Shown here piece by piece: positions 48,052-56,743 of a DNA stretch of 64,000 nucleotides (positions within the stretch are counted from its first letter, which is position 1; each line of letters starts with the position of its first letter). The notes beneath the pieces were generated by a model. The model saw nothing but the letters and a program-made list of their open reading frames with translations. It had not been told where the DNA came from and searched no databases. Position numbers and translations under genes: made by a program. The DNA lies in NCBI GenBank assembly GCA_949948985.1, contig CATLIG010000006.1:26290-90289 (forward strand). Reading direction: 5' to 3'. The DNA comes from an uncultured Clostridia bacterium. GTDB taxonomy: Bacteria; Bacillota; Clostridia; Lachnospirales; CAG-274.

Positions 48052-48993
48052 ATGAACCGATATAAACAAACAATATACTTTATGATGCTTTTATTAATTT
48101 ATCTATCTGTATCTGAATTTATTATTCCTATAATTTTAAGTATGCTTAAACTTGTTGGAATATACTTTGAAGATAAAACCTATCTGATAGTATTTATTTT
48201 ATTTATAACACCCATTATATGTTCTCTTATTCCTATGATACTGTATTTTAAAGTAACAAAAGAAAGCGTTATAAAGACCATTAAAATAAAAAAAATAAGT
48301 ATGAAAAACTTTCTTTTAATTTTGTTAATGTCATTTTTAATTCAACCAATTTTAAATTTCATTGCGTTAATAACATCTTTTATCTTTCCAAACAATGTTT
48401 CTAACACAATGAGTTCACTATCATCAATACCATTTTTAATATTCCTGTTTGTTTCTGCTATTCTTCCGGCAATATTTGAGGAATTTGTATTTAGAGGCAT
48501 AATATTATCAGGTTGCCGAAGTACAGGAATATTAAAAAGTTCTCTGCTTTCCGGATTATTTTTCGGAATAATGCATTTAGACCCTCATCAGTTTATATAT
48601 GCTTTTTTTGCCGGTACAATATTTTCACTTTTTGTATTGTATACAGATTCTATATTTGCATCCATAACATCGCATTTTATAATAAATGGAACACAAGGAC
48701 TTTTTGTATTTATATCATCTAGACTTTTAGAAAACACCCCAAATCAGTCTATAGAAGAAATATCATCTGAATATAGTTATAAACTTATACTTAATGAGGT
48801 AATATCAATAGGCTTGACAGCAGTTATTTTTACAATATTATTTTTTCTTATATTTAAATATTTTATTAAAATAAATAAAAATAATATCGCTCCTCTTCCA
48901 TCCTCAGAAATGCCTCAAGAAAAAATAATAACAATACCGTTTATCATCACAATTATAATTTTTCTGACATACATTATTTTTACTAATATTTAA
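48052..48993 (+). CDS. CPBP (CAAX/Abi-type) intramembrane metalloprotease
   Basis: 313 residues with about eight membrane helices. Active-site motifs: EEFVFRGIILSG (EExxxR), FFGIMHLDPHQF (FxxxH) and TSHFIINGT (HxxxN). Related enzymes cleave prenylated or peptide substrates, often for bacteriocin self-immunity; the substrate is unknown. RBS AGGAGG. A possible TTGACA box is about 300 bases upstream (47750). A family C element begins seven bases after its stop codon. Confidence 0.9.
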   Translation: MNRYKQTIYFMMLLLIYLSVSEFIIPIILSMLKLVGIYFEDKTYLIVFILFITPIICSLIPMILYFKVTKESVIKTIKIKKISMKNFLLILLMSFLIQPILNFIALITSFIFPNNVSNTMSSLSSIPFLIFLFVSAILPAIFEEFVFRGIILSGCRSTGILKSSLLSGLFFGIMHLDPHQFIYAFFAGTIFSLFVLYTDSIFASITSHFIINGTQGLFVFISSRLLENTPNQSIEEISSEYSYKLILNEVISIGLTAVIFTILFFLIFKYFIKINKNNIAPLPSSEMPQEKIITIPFIITIIIFLTYIIFTNI

Positions 48994-48999
48994 ATCTTA

Positions 49000-49146
49000 T
49001 AGTCAATCAACTTGAAAATAAGAAAAAGAAGGCGAGCTAAAAATTATTTTTGCAAGGCGGCGGAGTGAGAGCACAGCCGATCGCCGGCAACGCGGCAAAA
49101 AGGATTTTTAGCCGTCGAACTTACTTATTTTTAAGTTGATTGACTA
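49000..49146. repeat. Family C MITE-like element, copy 2 (GC-rich core)
   Basis: Ends TAGTCAATCAACTTGAAAAT and, inverted, TAGTCAATCAACTTAAAAAT, flanked by TA on each side. The core (GGCGGCGGAGTGAGAG, GATCGCCGGC) is strikingly GC-rich against the local background. Confidence 0.8.
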
Positions 49147-49160
49147 TATTTATATAAAAT

Positions 49161-49186
49161 AAAAAAACTACTATTAAGTAGTTTTA
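49161..49186. terminator. Bidirectional terminator
   Basis: AAAAACTACTATTAAGTAGTTTT; on the minus strand it is followed by a run of T. It lies between the CPBP gene and the convergent hypothetical gene. Confidence 0.75.
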
Positions 49187-49194
49187 CAATAATT

Positions 49195-49267
49195 CTTTTG
49201 CCGTCAAGTGAATATGATTTTTTATCAAATATTTTGTAAAAAAATCATATTCACTTGACGGCAAAAG
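49195..49267. repeat. Perfect 29-base inverted repeat
   Basis: CTTTTGCCGTCAAGTGAATA (from 49195, arm to 49223) is exactly repeated in inverse at 49239-49267, with a 15-base loop. It lies just after the stop of the convergent minus-strand gene. It differs from families A-E. Confidence 0.8.
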
Positions 49268-49305
49268 TTTATATTACACTGACATTTTACAGTTGTTAAA
49301 CATTC

Positions 49306-50073
49306 TCAATAATAATTTATTCCATCATATACCCCGTTATTATAATTATATCTATTTCTGACACGCCTATAATTTGGTCTTCTTACCTCAAATATTTCAT
49401 TTAATAAAATTAATTCTATTACTGATTTCAATAAATTTTGCCTATTCCATTCAAAAATATATTCTTCTATAATCTGACTTTGCTCATCAAGCATAACTTC
49501 CTGAACATTATCAGAAATATCACCCGCATGGTTAAGTACACGATCAATAAGCTGAGCGATTGTTTCTCTGTCTATTTCTTTTGCGTAAATCGGACTTCCA
49601 TCATATTCATATTCATTTAAAACATCTTGAATTATAGGATACAATTCCCTATTTATATTTGCATATAAAAGTTTCAAAAGAGATTTATCATGTTCATAAG
49701 TAGTTTGGCTATACCCTCTTGAAATACGCTCACGCCCCACAGGAACATATGGATTTCTATATAACAGCGGAAACTGATTATATGGCTGATTATACATAGG
49801 ATTATTATATGACGGTTGATTATACGGTGGTTGATTTGGTATTTGATTTTGTGGAACATTCATATTTGGCAGTTGATTATATGGATTATTAAAAAAATCA
49901 TACTCATTTTCATATGACCATCTTGGATATTGTTCAAAATCAGGTGAATAAATAGGTTCAGGAATATTTTCATTTGTATTCTGAGCCTTTATAAAATTTC
50001 TTTTATTACCAATTGAATTTCTTAAAAGCTCACTTTTCATATTATATCTTACCTTTATATTCCTTGCAGTCAT
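49306..50073 (-). CDS. Hypothetical Pro/Asn/Gln/Tyr-rich protein
   Basis: 255 residues with GGAGG at ideal spacing before the ATG. Residues 45-105 are low complexity (NMNVPQNQIPNQPPYNQPSY). The C-terminal half (DKSLLKLLYANINRELYPII, YAKEIDRETIAQLIDRVLNH) is helical and looks globular, followed by an Arg/Tyr/Asn-rich tail. Composition resembles spore coat or envelope-morphogenesis proteins, but I recognise no family. Single gene. Confidence 0.6.
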   Translation of the reverse strand: MTARNIKVRYNMKSELLRNSIGNKRNFIKAQNTNENIPEPIYSPDFEQYPRWSYENEYDFFNNPYNQLPNMNVPQNQIPNQPPYNQPSYNNPMYNQPYNQFPLLYRNPYVPVGRERISRGYSQTTYEHDKSLLKLLYANINRELYPIIQDVLNEYEYDGSPIYAKEIDRETIAQLIDRVLNHAGDISDNVQEVMLDEQSQIIEEYIFEWNRQNLLKSVIELILLNEIFEVRRPNYRRVRNRYNYNNGVYDGINYY

Positions 50074-50143
50074 TTTTTACCTCCATAAAATTATTTTTAT
50101 ATAATATTATATGATTTGAAATAAAAAAATCCACAAAAATATT

Positions 50144-50216
50144 AGACTTCTTTCAAAACTTTGCAGTAATTCCAATATGGTGAATTACTTTAATTGCATA
50201 GTTTCAAAAGAAGTCT
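50144..50216. repeat. Family E palindrome
   Basis: AGACTTCTTTCAAAACTTTG at the left, inverted right end AGACTTCTTTTGAAACTATG. Best-preserved copy of this family. It sits downstream of the second cheB-like gene. Confidence 0.7.
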
Positions 50217-50239
50217 ATTGTTAAGAGAGTAAGAACAGA

Positions 50240-51310
50240 TTACATTTTTGACAGCTCAATTATTTTTTGAGAAATTTTTGATAAAGGAAGCTGTTCATCA
50301 ATACAACCAAGCTCGTAAGCTACTCTCGGCATACCATATACAAGTGAAGTTTCCTCATCTTGTCCAATGTTTATTGAACCAGCCTTTTTCATAATGCTCA
50401 AACCTTTCGCACCGTCTGATCCCATTCCCGTGAGAATAACACCTATAGCTTTATTTCCCATAATCTGAGCAACAGACTCAAATAAAACATCAGCAGCGGG
50501 ACGTACGCCATTAACCTTTTTATCTGTCACACATCGAATAACAAGTTTATCTGAGCTTTTTACAAGACGCATATGAAAATCCCCCGGCGCTATATAAAGA
50601 GTTTCCGGATAGACGATTTCTCCGTCTTCCGCTTCCTTTATATTTAAATTTGAAAAGTTATTAAGCCTTTTCGCAAAATGTTTTGTAAAACTGCTTGCCA
50701 TATGCTGTACAACCAATATAGGAGGCATATCCGCCGGAAGCTCTCTGACTATTTTATCAAGGGCCTCGGTTCCTCCAGTTGACGACGCTATAGCAATTAC
50801 AATATCATTTTTATACCCAAACTTCGAAATATTGTTATAATTATGTTTATGATTATGCAGCAAACTATGATGTCTGTTTGATTGATGATTTAAGCTAAAT
50901 GAAGTTAAACCTGAACCTTTATGCGTTCTTTTTACTTCTTCAAAAAACATACGTATACGTTCTTTTATAGAAAGGATATACTCTTCTCCGTCAGAAGATG
51001 AAAAATTATCCGGTTTTATAATATAATCTTTTATTCCAAACGAGTAAAAATCATATGCTCTTTTAGGATTTGCCCCTGTAAGTATTATTAATAATTTATA
51101 TTTGTTTAACAACATACTTATATATTTTGAAGGGTTAGCACCATTATCTATATCATAAATTAAAATATTAGGTTCTGTAGTACTAAAATAAGAGGCTGCC
51201 TCGACTATATTAAATGAAAACTTTACATCTATATTTAACCCTACAATATTTCTTGCCAGTGTATTTTTTAAACTTTTTGTATATGACGCGATTATAATTT
51301 TAGCAGACAT
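50240..51310 (-). CDS. CheB-like methylesterase with degenerate receiver
   Basis: 356 residues. The C-terminal methylesterase domain is intact: Ser in AIASSTGGTEALDKI, His in VVQHMASSFTKHFA and Asp in LTGMGSDGAKGLSI. The N-terminal ~120 residues have the receiver size and a possible Asp in ILIYDIDNG, but the conserved acidic pair is missing (IIIASYTKS instead of VVDDS), so phosphorylation control is doubtful. A His/Asn-rich linker (HHSLLHNHKHNYNN) joins the two. It starts 20 bases after the amidase stop, so they are likely cotranscribed. A canonical cheB lies 10 kb away. Confidence 0.85.
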   Translation of the reverse strand: MSAKIIIASYTKSLKNTLARNIVGLNIDVKFSFNIVEAASYFSTTEPNILIYDIDNGANPSKYISMLLNKYKLLIILTGANPKRAYDFYSFGIKDYIIKPDNFSSSDGEEYILSIKERIRMFFEEVKRTHKGSGLTSFSLNHQSNRHHSLLHNHKHNYNNISKFGYKNDIVIAIASSTGGTEALDKIVRELPADMPPILVVQHMASSFTKHFAKRLNNFSNLNIKEAEDGEIVYPETLYIAPGDFHMRLVKSSDKLVIRCVTDKKVNGVRPAADVLFESVAQIMGNKAIGVILTGMGSDGAKGLSIMKKAGSINIGQDEETSLVYGMPRVAYELGCIDEQLPLSKISQKIIELSKM

Positions 51311-51330
51311 TTACATTCCCCTTTCATATA

Positions 51331-53241
51331 TTACCTTTGAGGTTTATATTTTTCAAACAACTCCATTATTGAGTTATATATAGCCAAAGCAGCTAAATTT
51401 CTGTATTCATCACTTTTTAGCTTAACAGCTTCATCCGGATTTGTTATAAAGCCCATTTCACATAAAGCGGCAGGAATATTTGTAAAAGCAAGTACATCAT
51501 AATCTGTACTTTTAATTCCTCGATCAGTACTCTTTAAATTTTTAATAAGATTTTTTTGAAGACATCTTGCAAGTTCCTCACAAGTAAGACCAATTATACT
51601 GTCATTTGAATGAGGATAATACCATACTTCTGTACCGTTTGCTTTTTCTCCTGAAAAAGAATTAGCGTGAACAGATATAAATATATCTCCAAGTTCATTT
51701 GCCAAATCAGCTCTTTCAGGACGAGTATAAAAGGTATCATCAAGACGCACGGCATATACTTTTATTTTTCCGTCTTTTTCAAGTAAATCAACAGTCTTTT
51801 TAACTATCGAAAGGGTAATATCTTTTTCTTCCACATCATATTTCTCCGATATAGCTCCCGGGTCATCTCCACCGTGTCCAGCATCTAGTACAACAATTTT
51901 TGAATATTTTTTCTTAGGCAATATCGGTTGTATACAAATATAATCTGTATTTTCAACTATATTATATGCGAGAATTCTTTTCTCCTTTATTTTTACTTCT
52001 GTAGAGGAAGAATTTACTATTTCAACAGAGTCAATAAACTCATTATTCACAGCATACTTGCCTTGTTTAACCAAATCCGAAAGATTACACCCCATATCTA
52101 TTACATATTCTTTATATTGATAATTATCTTTTTGTGTAATATTATTTATATTAAATCCTGATTTTTTCTTTATATATAAGTATCCATCTTTGTAAAATAT
52201 ATTATTGTCAAATGTTATTTCCGAAAGATTATTAGATGTATTTTTTATATTATCCTCCGCAATATCAGAATCTGATGAAAGAGGTTCTTCATCAAGATCA
52301 GCGACATTCATTTTTTCATAATCAGGCGCGTTGTTTACAAAGTCAACAATAAAGGTTTTTGAGTCTTTTGAAATATACGAAACAGGCTTTTTCCATTTAT
52401 TTAAATTTAACACAACCTCTGTAAATTTTTTGCCATTTATTGAAACTTCATTAAAAATCACATCTTCAACAAAATCATCATTAAAAGAATATTTTTCTTT
52501 CTCCGGCAAATTTGTTTTACTTAAAAGATATGTTATTTTTTTGTTGTTTAATTCTTTTGTGGCAAAATCCCCCAAATTTCCATCAGCGCTTATTCTGACA
52601 ACTCCGTTCTCACACTCTGTTTTTTTGAGATTTACAGGAGCTCTTTCCGTTGTTGTTTCCAGAAAACTTTCAGACGATGGTTCTGTTACAATTTCCGACT
52701 GTTCTTTTTCACTGTTAGAATCCACTTCATTAGGTTCAATCAGAATTAAACTTTCATTCTGAGGATTTTCTCTAATATTTACAATTCTTGCTTTTGCGTC
52801 CCACTCAACTTTCATACCAAGCGACTGAGCTATAAAACGAGCCGGAATCATAGTTTTATTATTAATTATTTTTGCCGGAGCAGAAAGAGAAACAACTTCA
52901 TTATCAACCTGTGCCGACGTTGAATTTATTTTTATTACAATCTTTTTTTCTTTGTATGTAACAGTAACTTCTTCCGTATTCTTATTCCATTCAACTTTAG
53001 CGCCTAATGGCTCAAAAGTTTCTCTTGCCGGTACCAAAGTAAAACTATTAAGAATTATAGCAGGCATAGGAAGATTTTCCACACGTTTTCCATTTATATA
53101 CAAATATATATTTTCAGCATTATATTTTTGTGTCTTTCCATCATATGTTATATTCATATTTATCCATGGTGCTGAAAAACAAGTAAAAGAATATATCAAC
53201 GTTAAAATTAATGTTATTACCGAAACTTTCTTAATACACAT
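51331..53241 (-). CDS. Secreted N-acetylmuramoyl-L-alanine amidase with surface domains
   Basis: 636 residues. Signal sequence (KKVSVITLILTLIYSFTCFS), then a copper-amine-oxidase-N-like domain (~20-155; FTLVPARETFEPLGAKVEWN and MIPARFIAQSLGMKVEWDAK), a Ser/Glu/Thr linker, an AMIN-like beta domain, and a C-terminal Amidase_3 domain (~455-636). Zn and catalytic residues: His in LDAGHGGDDPGA, Glu in EEKDITLSIV, His in FISVHANSF, Glu in CEMGFITNP. It cleaves the peptide side chain from muramic acid for wall remodelling. Followed by the CheB-like gene. Confidence 0.93.
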   Translation of the reverse strand: MCIKKVSVITLILTLIYSFTCFSAPWINMNITYDGKTQKYNAENIYLYINGKRVENLPMPAIILNSFTLVPARETFEPLGAKVEWNKNTEEVTVTYKEKKIVIKINSTSAQVDNEVVSLSAPAKIINNKTMIPARFIAQSLGMKVEWDAKARIVNIRENPQNESLILIEPNEVDSNSEKEQSEIVTEPSSESFLETTTERAPVNLKKTECENGVVRISADGNLGDFATKELNNKKITYLLSKTNLPEKEKYSFNDDFVEDVIFNEVSINGKKFTEVVLNLNKWKKPVSYISKDSKTFIVDFVNNAPDYEKMNVADLDEEPLSSDSDIAEDNIKNTSNNLSEITFDNNIFYKDGYLYIKKKSGFNINNITQKDNYQYKEYVIDMGCNLSDLVKQGKYAVNNEFIDSVEIVNSSSTEVKIKEKRILAYNIVENTDYICIQPILPKKKYSKIVVLDAGHGGDDPGAISEKYDVEEKDITLSIVKKTVDLLEKDGKIKVYAVRLDDTFYTRPERADLANELGDIFISVHANSFSGEKANGTEVWYYPHSNDSIIGLTCEELARCLQKNLIKNLKSTDRGIKSTDYDVLAFTNIPAALCEMGFITNPDEAVKLKSDEYRNLAALAIYNSIMELFEKYKPQR

Positions 53242-53313
53242 ATTTACTCCCTCTTAATATAAATTATCTGCGTCAAGACATAAAACGTTATCTTTTGTAA
53301 ATTACTGCATATC

Positions 53314-53384
53314 AGGACTTCACAGTAATTGCTGATACTGTGTCCTCAACTTAAATGGAATTTTAATAGCTTCCGAACAGGTCT
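53314..53384. repeat. Degenerate family B/E fragment
   Basis: AGGACTTCACAGTAATTGCT at the left and TTCCGAACAGGTCT at the right. It abuts a family A copy, whose left end it seems to have replaced. Confidence 0.45.
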
Positions 53385-53478
53385 AATAAAAGAATAAACA
53401 GACTATTTTTAATAAAATCTGATATATAAAGAAATTCTTTTATTGTTTCGCACTAAAAACCTTTCAAATCATTATAGT
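53385..53478. repeat. Family A repeat, copy
   Basis: AATAAAAGAATAAACAGACT at the left and AATTCTTTTATTGTTTCGCA with tail CTTTCAAATCATTATAG at the right. Confidence 0.65.
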
Positions 53479-53675
53479 TTTATTTAATTAATAAACAAAT
53501 CCATCTTGAAAATATAAAACACTTATTAAATATTACAACTAAAAAGCAAAAAAATTTATTAAAATCAACAAAAAATACAAAACATAAAAAATTATATAAA
53601 ATAGATTTATATTTATTCAAATATGTAATATTTTTTTTTACCGTTTCATATATTTATATATAGAGAAATATTCCT

Positions 53676-53812
53676 TACAGCAATTCCTGAATAGACAGAA
53701 AAATAAAAATTATTTTATTCAATATTTCTTAATTTGGCATTTAAAAGACAAAACGCCTTTCGGTAAAATTTTGAATAAAATATTTTTTCTATACTATACA
53801 GGAATTGCTGTA
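53676..53812. repeat. Family D element, copy 2
   Basis: TACAGCAATTCCTGAATAGA and, inverted, TACAGCAATTCCTGTATAGT; the strongest match between the two ends in this family. Confidence 0.75.
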
Positions 53813-53840
53813 ATATAAATTTATGGTAAAATATTAAATT

Positions 53841-53930
53841 TACAACAAAACAATAAAGAATAAACAGATAAACTTTATACATAAATAATTACTTTATTGT
53901 TTTGCACTAAAAATTTTACGAATTACTATA
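53841..53930. repeat. Family A repeat, copy
   Basis: TACAACAAAACAATAAAGAA at the left; ACTTTATTGTTTTGCACTAA then AAATTTTACGAATTACTATA at the right. Confidence 0.7.
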
Positions 53931-54221
53931 AGTTACTATAATCATCAAATTGGTATTATATAGTCTCAATAAAATTAAAAAAACAAAAGGATTTTCATCC
54001 GGCAAAATTAATTCTTTTTAAATACTTTGACTATATAAACAGTAATTAAATATTTCGTTCTTTACGATAAGACGCACTTTCCTCTTTTCTCAAATATTAC
54101 ATATGTTTACGAGTGCGTATATATCGCATACTTGTATATTTGATAGATTTTACATCAACTCCTGAAATATTTCGAAAAGAAAAAAATATACTGAATTTGC
54201 TGTAATTTTCAAATATACTTA

Positions 54222-54289
54222 TAAACGCTGAATTTTCATAGTCTGTATAAACCATAAATTATATTTTATTTTGAATTAATCAGCGTTTT
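54222..54289. repeat. Hairpin with AACGCTGA ends
   Basis: AAACGCTGAATT and AATTAATCAGCGTTTTC are inverted arms. Shares its ends with the palindrome at 13912-13969. Confidence 0.5.
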
Positions 54290-54303
54290 CATTAATTTTT
54301 TTA

Positions 54304-54332
54304 TTGACATAAATTATTTAAAAAAATTTTAT
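54304..54332 (+). promoter_or_regulatory. Possible promoter of the Asn-rich protein gene
   Basis: TTGACA (54304-54309), 17-base spacer, TTTTAT (54327-54332, a weak -10). The transcript would begin some 20 bases before the start codon. Confidence 0.4.
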
Positions 54333-54359
54333 TCAGCAAAATATTTATGGAGGGGTTTT

Positions 54360-55754
54360 ATGATTTATTCCAGAAATTACGCAAGAATGTTTGTAACCTT
54401 AAAACAGGAAATTTCAGACTTTTCCTATGACTTAAGAGAGGCTATGGGAAGGTGCGTCATTGAGGTCAGATTTGGAAAGGGGAGATTTTCCGCTTATATC
54501 CAAGGTTTAAAAAAGGGAGATTATACTATATTTTTCATAAGCTGTAAAAATGGTAATAATATTGGTGTCGATATAGGAAAAATATCAGCGGATCAAAACG
54601 GAAAAGGTGAATTTAAAACAGAGTTTGACCCGGAAAATATATATGAAACAAATTTAAAAATAGAAGATTTCCATGTTGTAGCCGTTATGCCCTTTAACTG
54701 TAAATCAATCAAGCCTCTTTTAACAGGATATGTCGGTAGTGTTGTACAATGGAAAGAAGGCTTTTCATTTTTTGAAAAAAATACGCAGAATCCAAATGAA
54801 TATAGTGAAGATAATAAAAATAATGCTATTGAAAATAATACTAATGAAAACGATATCAATGAAAACGATACCAACGAAAACAATATCGGCAAAAATAATA
54901 CCAATGAAAATAATACTAGCGAAAATAATACTAGTGAAAACAATACCAATAAAAATAATATTAGTGAAAGCGATGCCCATATAGACAACCAAGGAGAAAA
55001 ATTATTTCAGGAAAACACAGAGTTTTTTGAAAAAGAATACGATATTACAGAAAATGTTATCAAAGAAAATAAAAATACTGAAATAAATGAAGACAAAAAT
55101 AAAGACAATAAAAACGATGAAAAAACAGATACAGAAAATGACAAAAATACAATTAACATTGAAAACTTAGCCTGTGTTTGTGAAGAAACTGAATTTACTG
55201 AAATCTCAGAAAATAAAATTAATAATAAAAACAACATTTCTCTGAATGAGTTGCAGAAAACAGGCAATAATTTTAGTGATATAATAAAAAAATTTAAAGA
55301 AAGCATAGAAAAAATAGAAAAAGAAAGAAAAAATAATTTAAAAAAATCAAAAATTATACATATAGATGATATGAAAGAAAAAAATTATACTAGAAATTTA
55401 GGACTCGACTATATATTTGAAAATAATATAAAAATGTCACCTTTTCAAAAGCAAAAAAAAGATATAGTATGGGTAAGAATAGCTTTAAGCGAACTCGTTG
55501 TTTTGCCTGGTAAAATATGGATTTATCTTAATAATCCTTTTGTCGCGTTTTCCGAAAAAAAGTATAAACATCTTATTTTAGGAAAATATTTTGAAAATAA
55601 AAAAGAAAAATATATACTTGGAGTTCCGGGGGTATATCTTTCAAACTACAGGCTTGAGGCCGGAATACAAGGTTTTAAACAATTCAAGTGTTGCGAGGAT
55701 AAACGTCCGTCAGATGGTGACTATGGATATTGGCTTTTAAAAATAAATGTATAA
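54360..55754 (+). CDS. Hypothetical protein with two conserved ends and Asn-rich middle
   Basis: 464 residues; GGAGGGG precedes the ATG. Residues 1-140 form a predicted beta-rich domain (FVTLKQEISDFSYDLREAMG ... CVIEVRFGKGRFSAYIQGLK), residues 150-205 an Asn/Glu tandem stretch (NTNENNTSENNTSENNTNKN), then a charged helix. Residues ~340-464 form a second domain ending YILGVPGVYLSNYRLEAGIQ and SDGDYGYWLLKINV. This C-terminal pattern recalls small domains of unknown function in Lachnospiraceae (possibly DUF6128-like), an uncertain match. No signal peptide. Flanked by repeat clusters on both sides. Function unknown. Confidence 0.65.
   Translation: MIYSRNYARMFVTLKQEISDFSYDLREAMGRCVIEVRFGKGRFSAYIQGLKKGDYTIFFISCKNGNNIGVDIGKISADQNGKGEFKTEFDPENIYETNLKIEDFHVVAVMPFNCKSIKPLLTGYVGSVVQWKEGFSFFEKNTQNPNEYSEDNKNNAIENNTNENDINENDTNENNIGKNNTNENNTSENNTSENNTNKNNISESDAHIDNQGEKLFQENTEFFEKEYDITENVIKENKNTEINEDKNKDNKNDEKTDTENDKNTINIENLACVCEETEFTEISENKINNKNNISLNELQKTGNNFSDIIKKFKESIEKIEKERKNNLKKSKIIHIDDMKEKNYTRNLGLDYIFENNIKMSPFQKQKKDIVWVRIALSELVVLPGKIWIYLNNPFVAFSEKKYKHLILGKYFENKKEKYILGVPGVYLSNYRLEAGIQGFKQFKCCEDKRPSDGDYGYWLLKINV
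54826..54980 (+). repeat. Degenerate 15-base tandem repeats coding for Asn-rich linker
   Basis: Units resemble AATGAAAACGATACC and encode pentapeptides such as NTNEN, NDTNE and NNTSE. In-frame length variation is expected. Confidence 0.75.
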
Positions 55755-55805
55755 TTTCAAAAAATTATATCAAACAAAAAGTATACCTTTTTAAAACCAC
55801 TATAA

Positions 55806-56178
55806 TAGACTTTTTTCGAAACTAAGAAATTACGCTAATCTAACAAAAAAATATTTCATTCAATGTTTTAGCGAAAAACATTTTGCTTTTTATAGTCAAA
55901 TAACTTGAAAATGAGCAAAAGGAAGCGAGATAAAAATTATTTTCTCAAGGCAGTGTAAGGAGAGCGTAGCCGTAACCTACACTGACTGGGACGCATAGGC
56001 GAGCAGCAAAGCGCAGCTTTGCGACCAGCCACTAACAACGCGAAAAGGATTTTTAGCCGCTGAACTTGTTCAATTTTTAAGTTGATTGACTATAAACACC
56101 GAAATCATTAAGAAGCATTGAATTAAATATTTTTTTGGGCGATATTTTGGAAAGTGTGAAGTTTCAAAAGAAGTCTAA
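55806..56178. repeat. Family D/E element split by a family C insertion
   Basis: Outer ends AGACTTTTTTCGAAACT and AGTTTCAAAAGAAGTCT are inverted. The interior matches other D copies (TTTTGCTTTT | AAACACCG) once the family C element at 55893-56092 is removed. Confidence 0.75.
55893..56092. repeat. Family C element inserted in a family D/E copy
   Basis: 200 bases with ends TAGTCAAATAACTTGAAAAT and, inverted, TAGTCAATCAACTTAAAAAT. TA duplications flank it at 55891-55892 and 56093-56094. It contains an extra GC-rich hairpin (AGCAAAGCGCAGCTTTGC). Confidence 0.85.
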
Positions 56179-56312
56179 TAATGATTGACAAGATTTTTTC
56201 ATCAATAGAAATCTACTTTTCGCAGAAATTTTCCAAGTATTTCAAAAAAAATAAACAAATATAAGATGACAAACCTTTGTCAAGCGGTATTATAGTAGTT
56301 TATAACAAGTCT
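56172..56312. repeat. Family B element, copy (left end merged with D/E)
   Basis: AATGATTGACAAGATTTTTT at the left, inverted right end AGACTTGTTATAAACTACTA. Confidence 0.6.
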
Positions 56313-56433
56313 ACAGCAATTCTGGTATGTATATAAAAAATATTTTATTCAAAATTTTAGCTAAAGGCGTTTTGTTTTTTAAACGCAGAAAGCGTTAAAA
56401 ATATTGAGTAAAATATTTTTTTCTTAGTCTATA
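56312..56433. repeat. Family D element, copy 3
   Basis: TACAGCAATTCTGGTATGTA at the left; centre GTTTTGTTTTTTAAACGC; right end eroded (CTTAGTCTATAATTTTTC). Confidence 0.65.
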
Positions 56434-56461
56434 ATTTTTCTATTAATTTCAAAACCAAAAC

Positions 56462-56489
56462 TAATAGACCTGTTTCAAAAGGTCTATTA
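56462..56489. repeat. Collapsed palindrome AATAGACCTGTTTCAAAAGG
   Basis: AATAGACCT and AGGTCTATT with only ten bases between. It looks like two family B ends joined with the interior lost. Confidence 0.6.
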
Positions 56490-56582
56490 GAGCGAAACAA
56501 TAAAAGAATGAACAGATAATATTTAATAAAAACTTATAAATTTTTTTATTGTTTCACACTGGAAATTTTACAAATTACTATA
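56490..56582. repeat. Family A repeat, copy
   Basis: GAGCGAAACAATAAAAGAAT at the left; TTTTATTGTTTCACACTGGA and AATTTTACAAATTACTATA at the right. Confidence 0.7.
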
Positions 56583-56670
56583 ATACAATTTCAATAAAAT
56601 AAGAATAACATTATTTTTTATTTTCAAAATCCTCATATAAATTGCTATAATAAAAATAAAAAATAATCAC

Positions 56671-56699
56671 TTGCGACATTTTTTATATTATGGTAATAT
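56671..56699 (+). promoter_or_regulatory. Promoter of trmB
   Basis: TTGCGA (56671-56676), 17-base spacer, TAATAT (56694-56699); start codon 45 bases further. Confidence 0.5.
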
Positions 56700-56743
56700 T
56701 TTCTCATAAAGACTATGAAAATTTTATATGGAGGACTATATTA

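Noticed and set aside
49020..49110. GC-rich patch as a foreign gene or structured RNA
   Set aside because: It is the core of a family C element with matching inverted ends, and related cores occur in the 55.9 kb copy.
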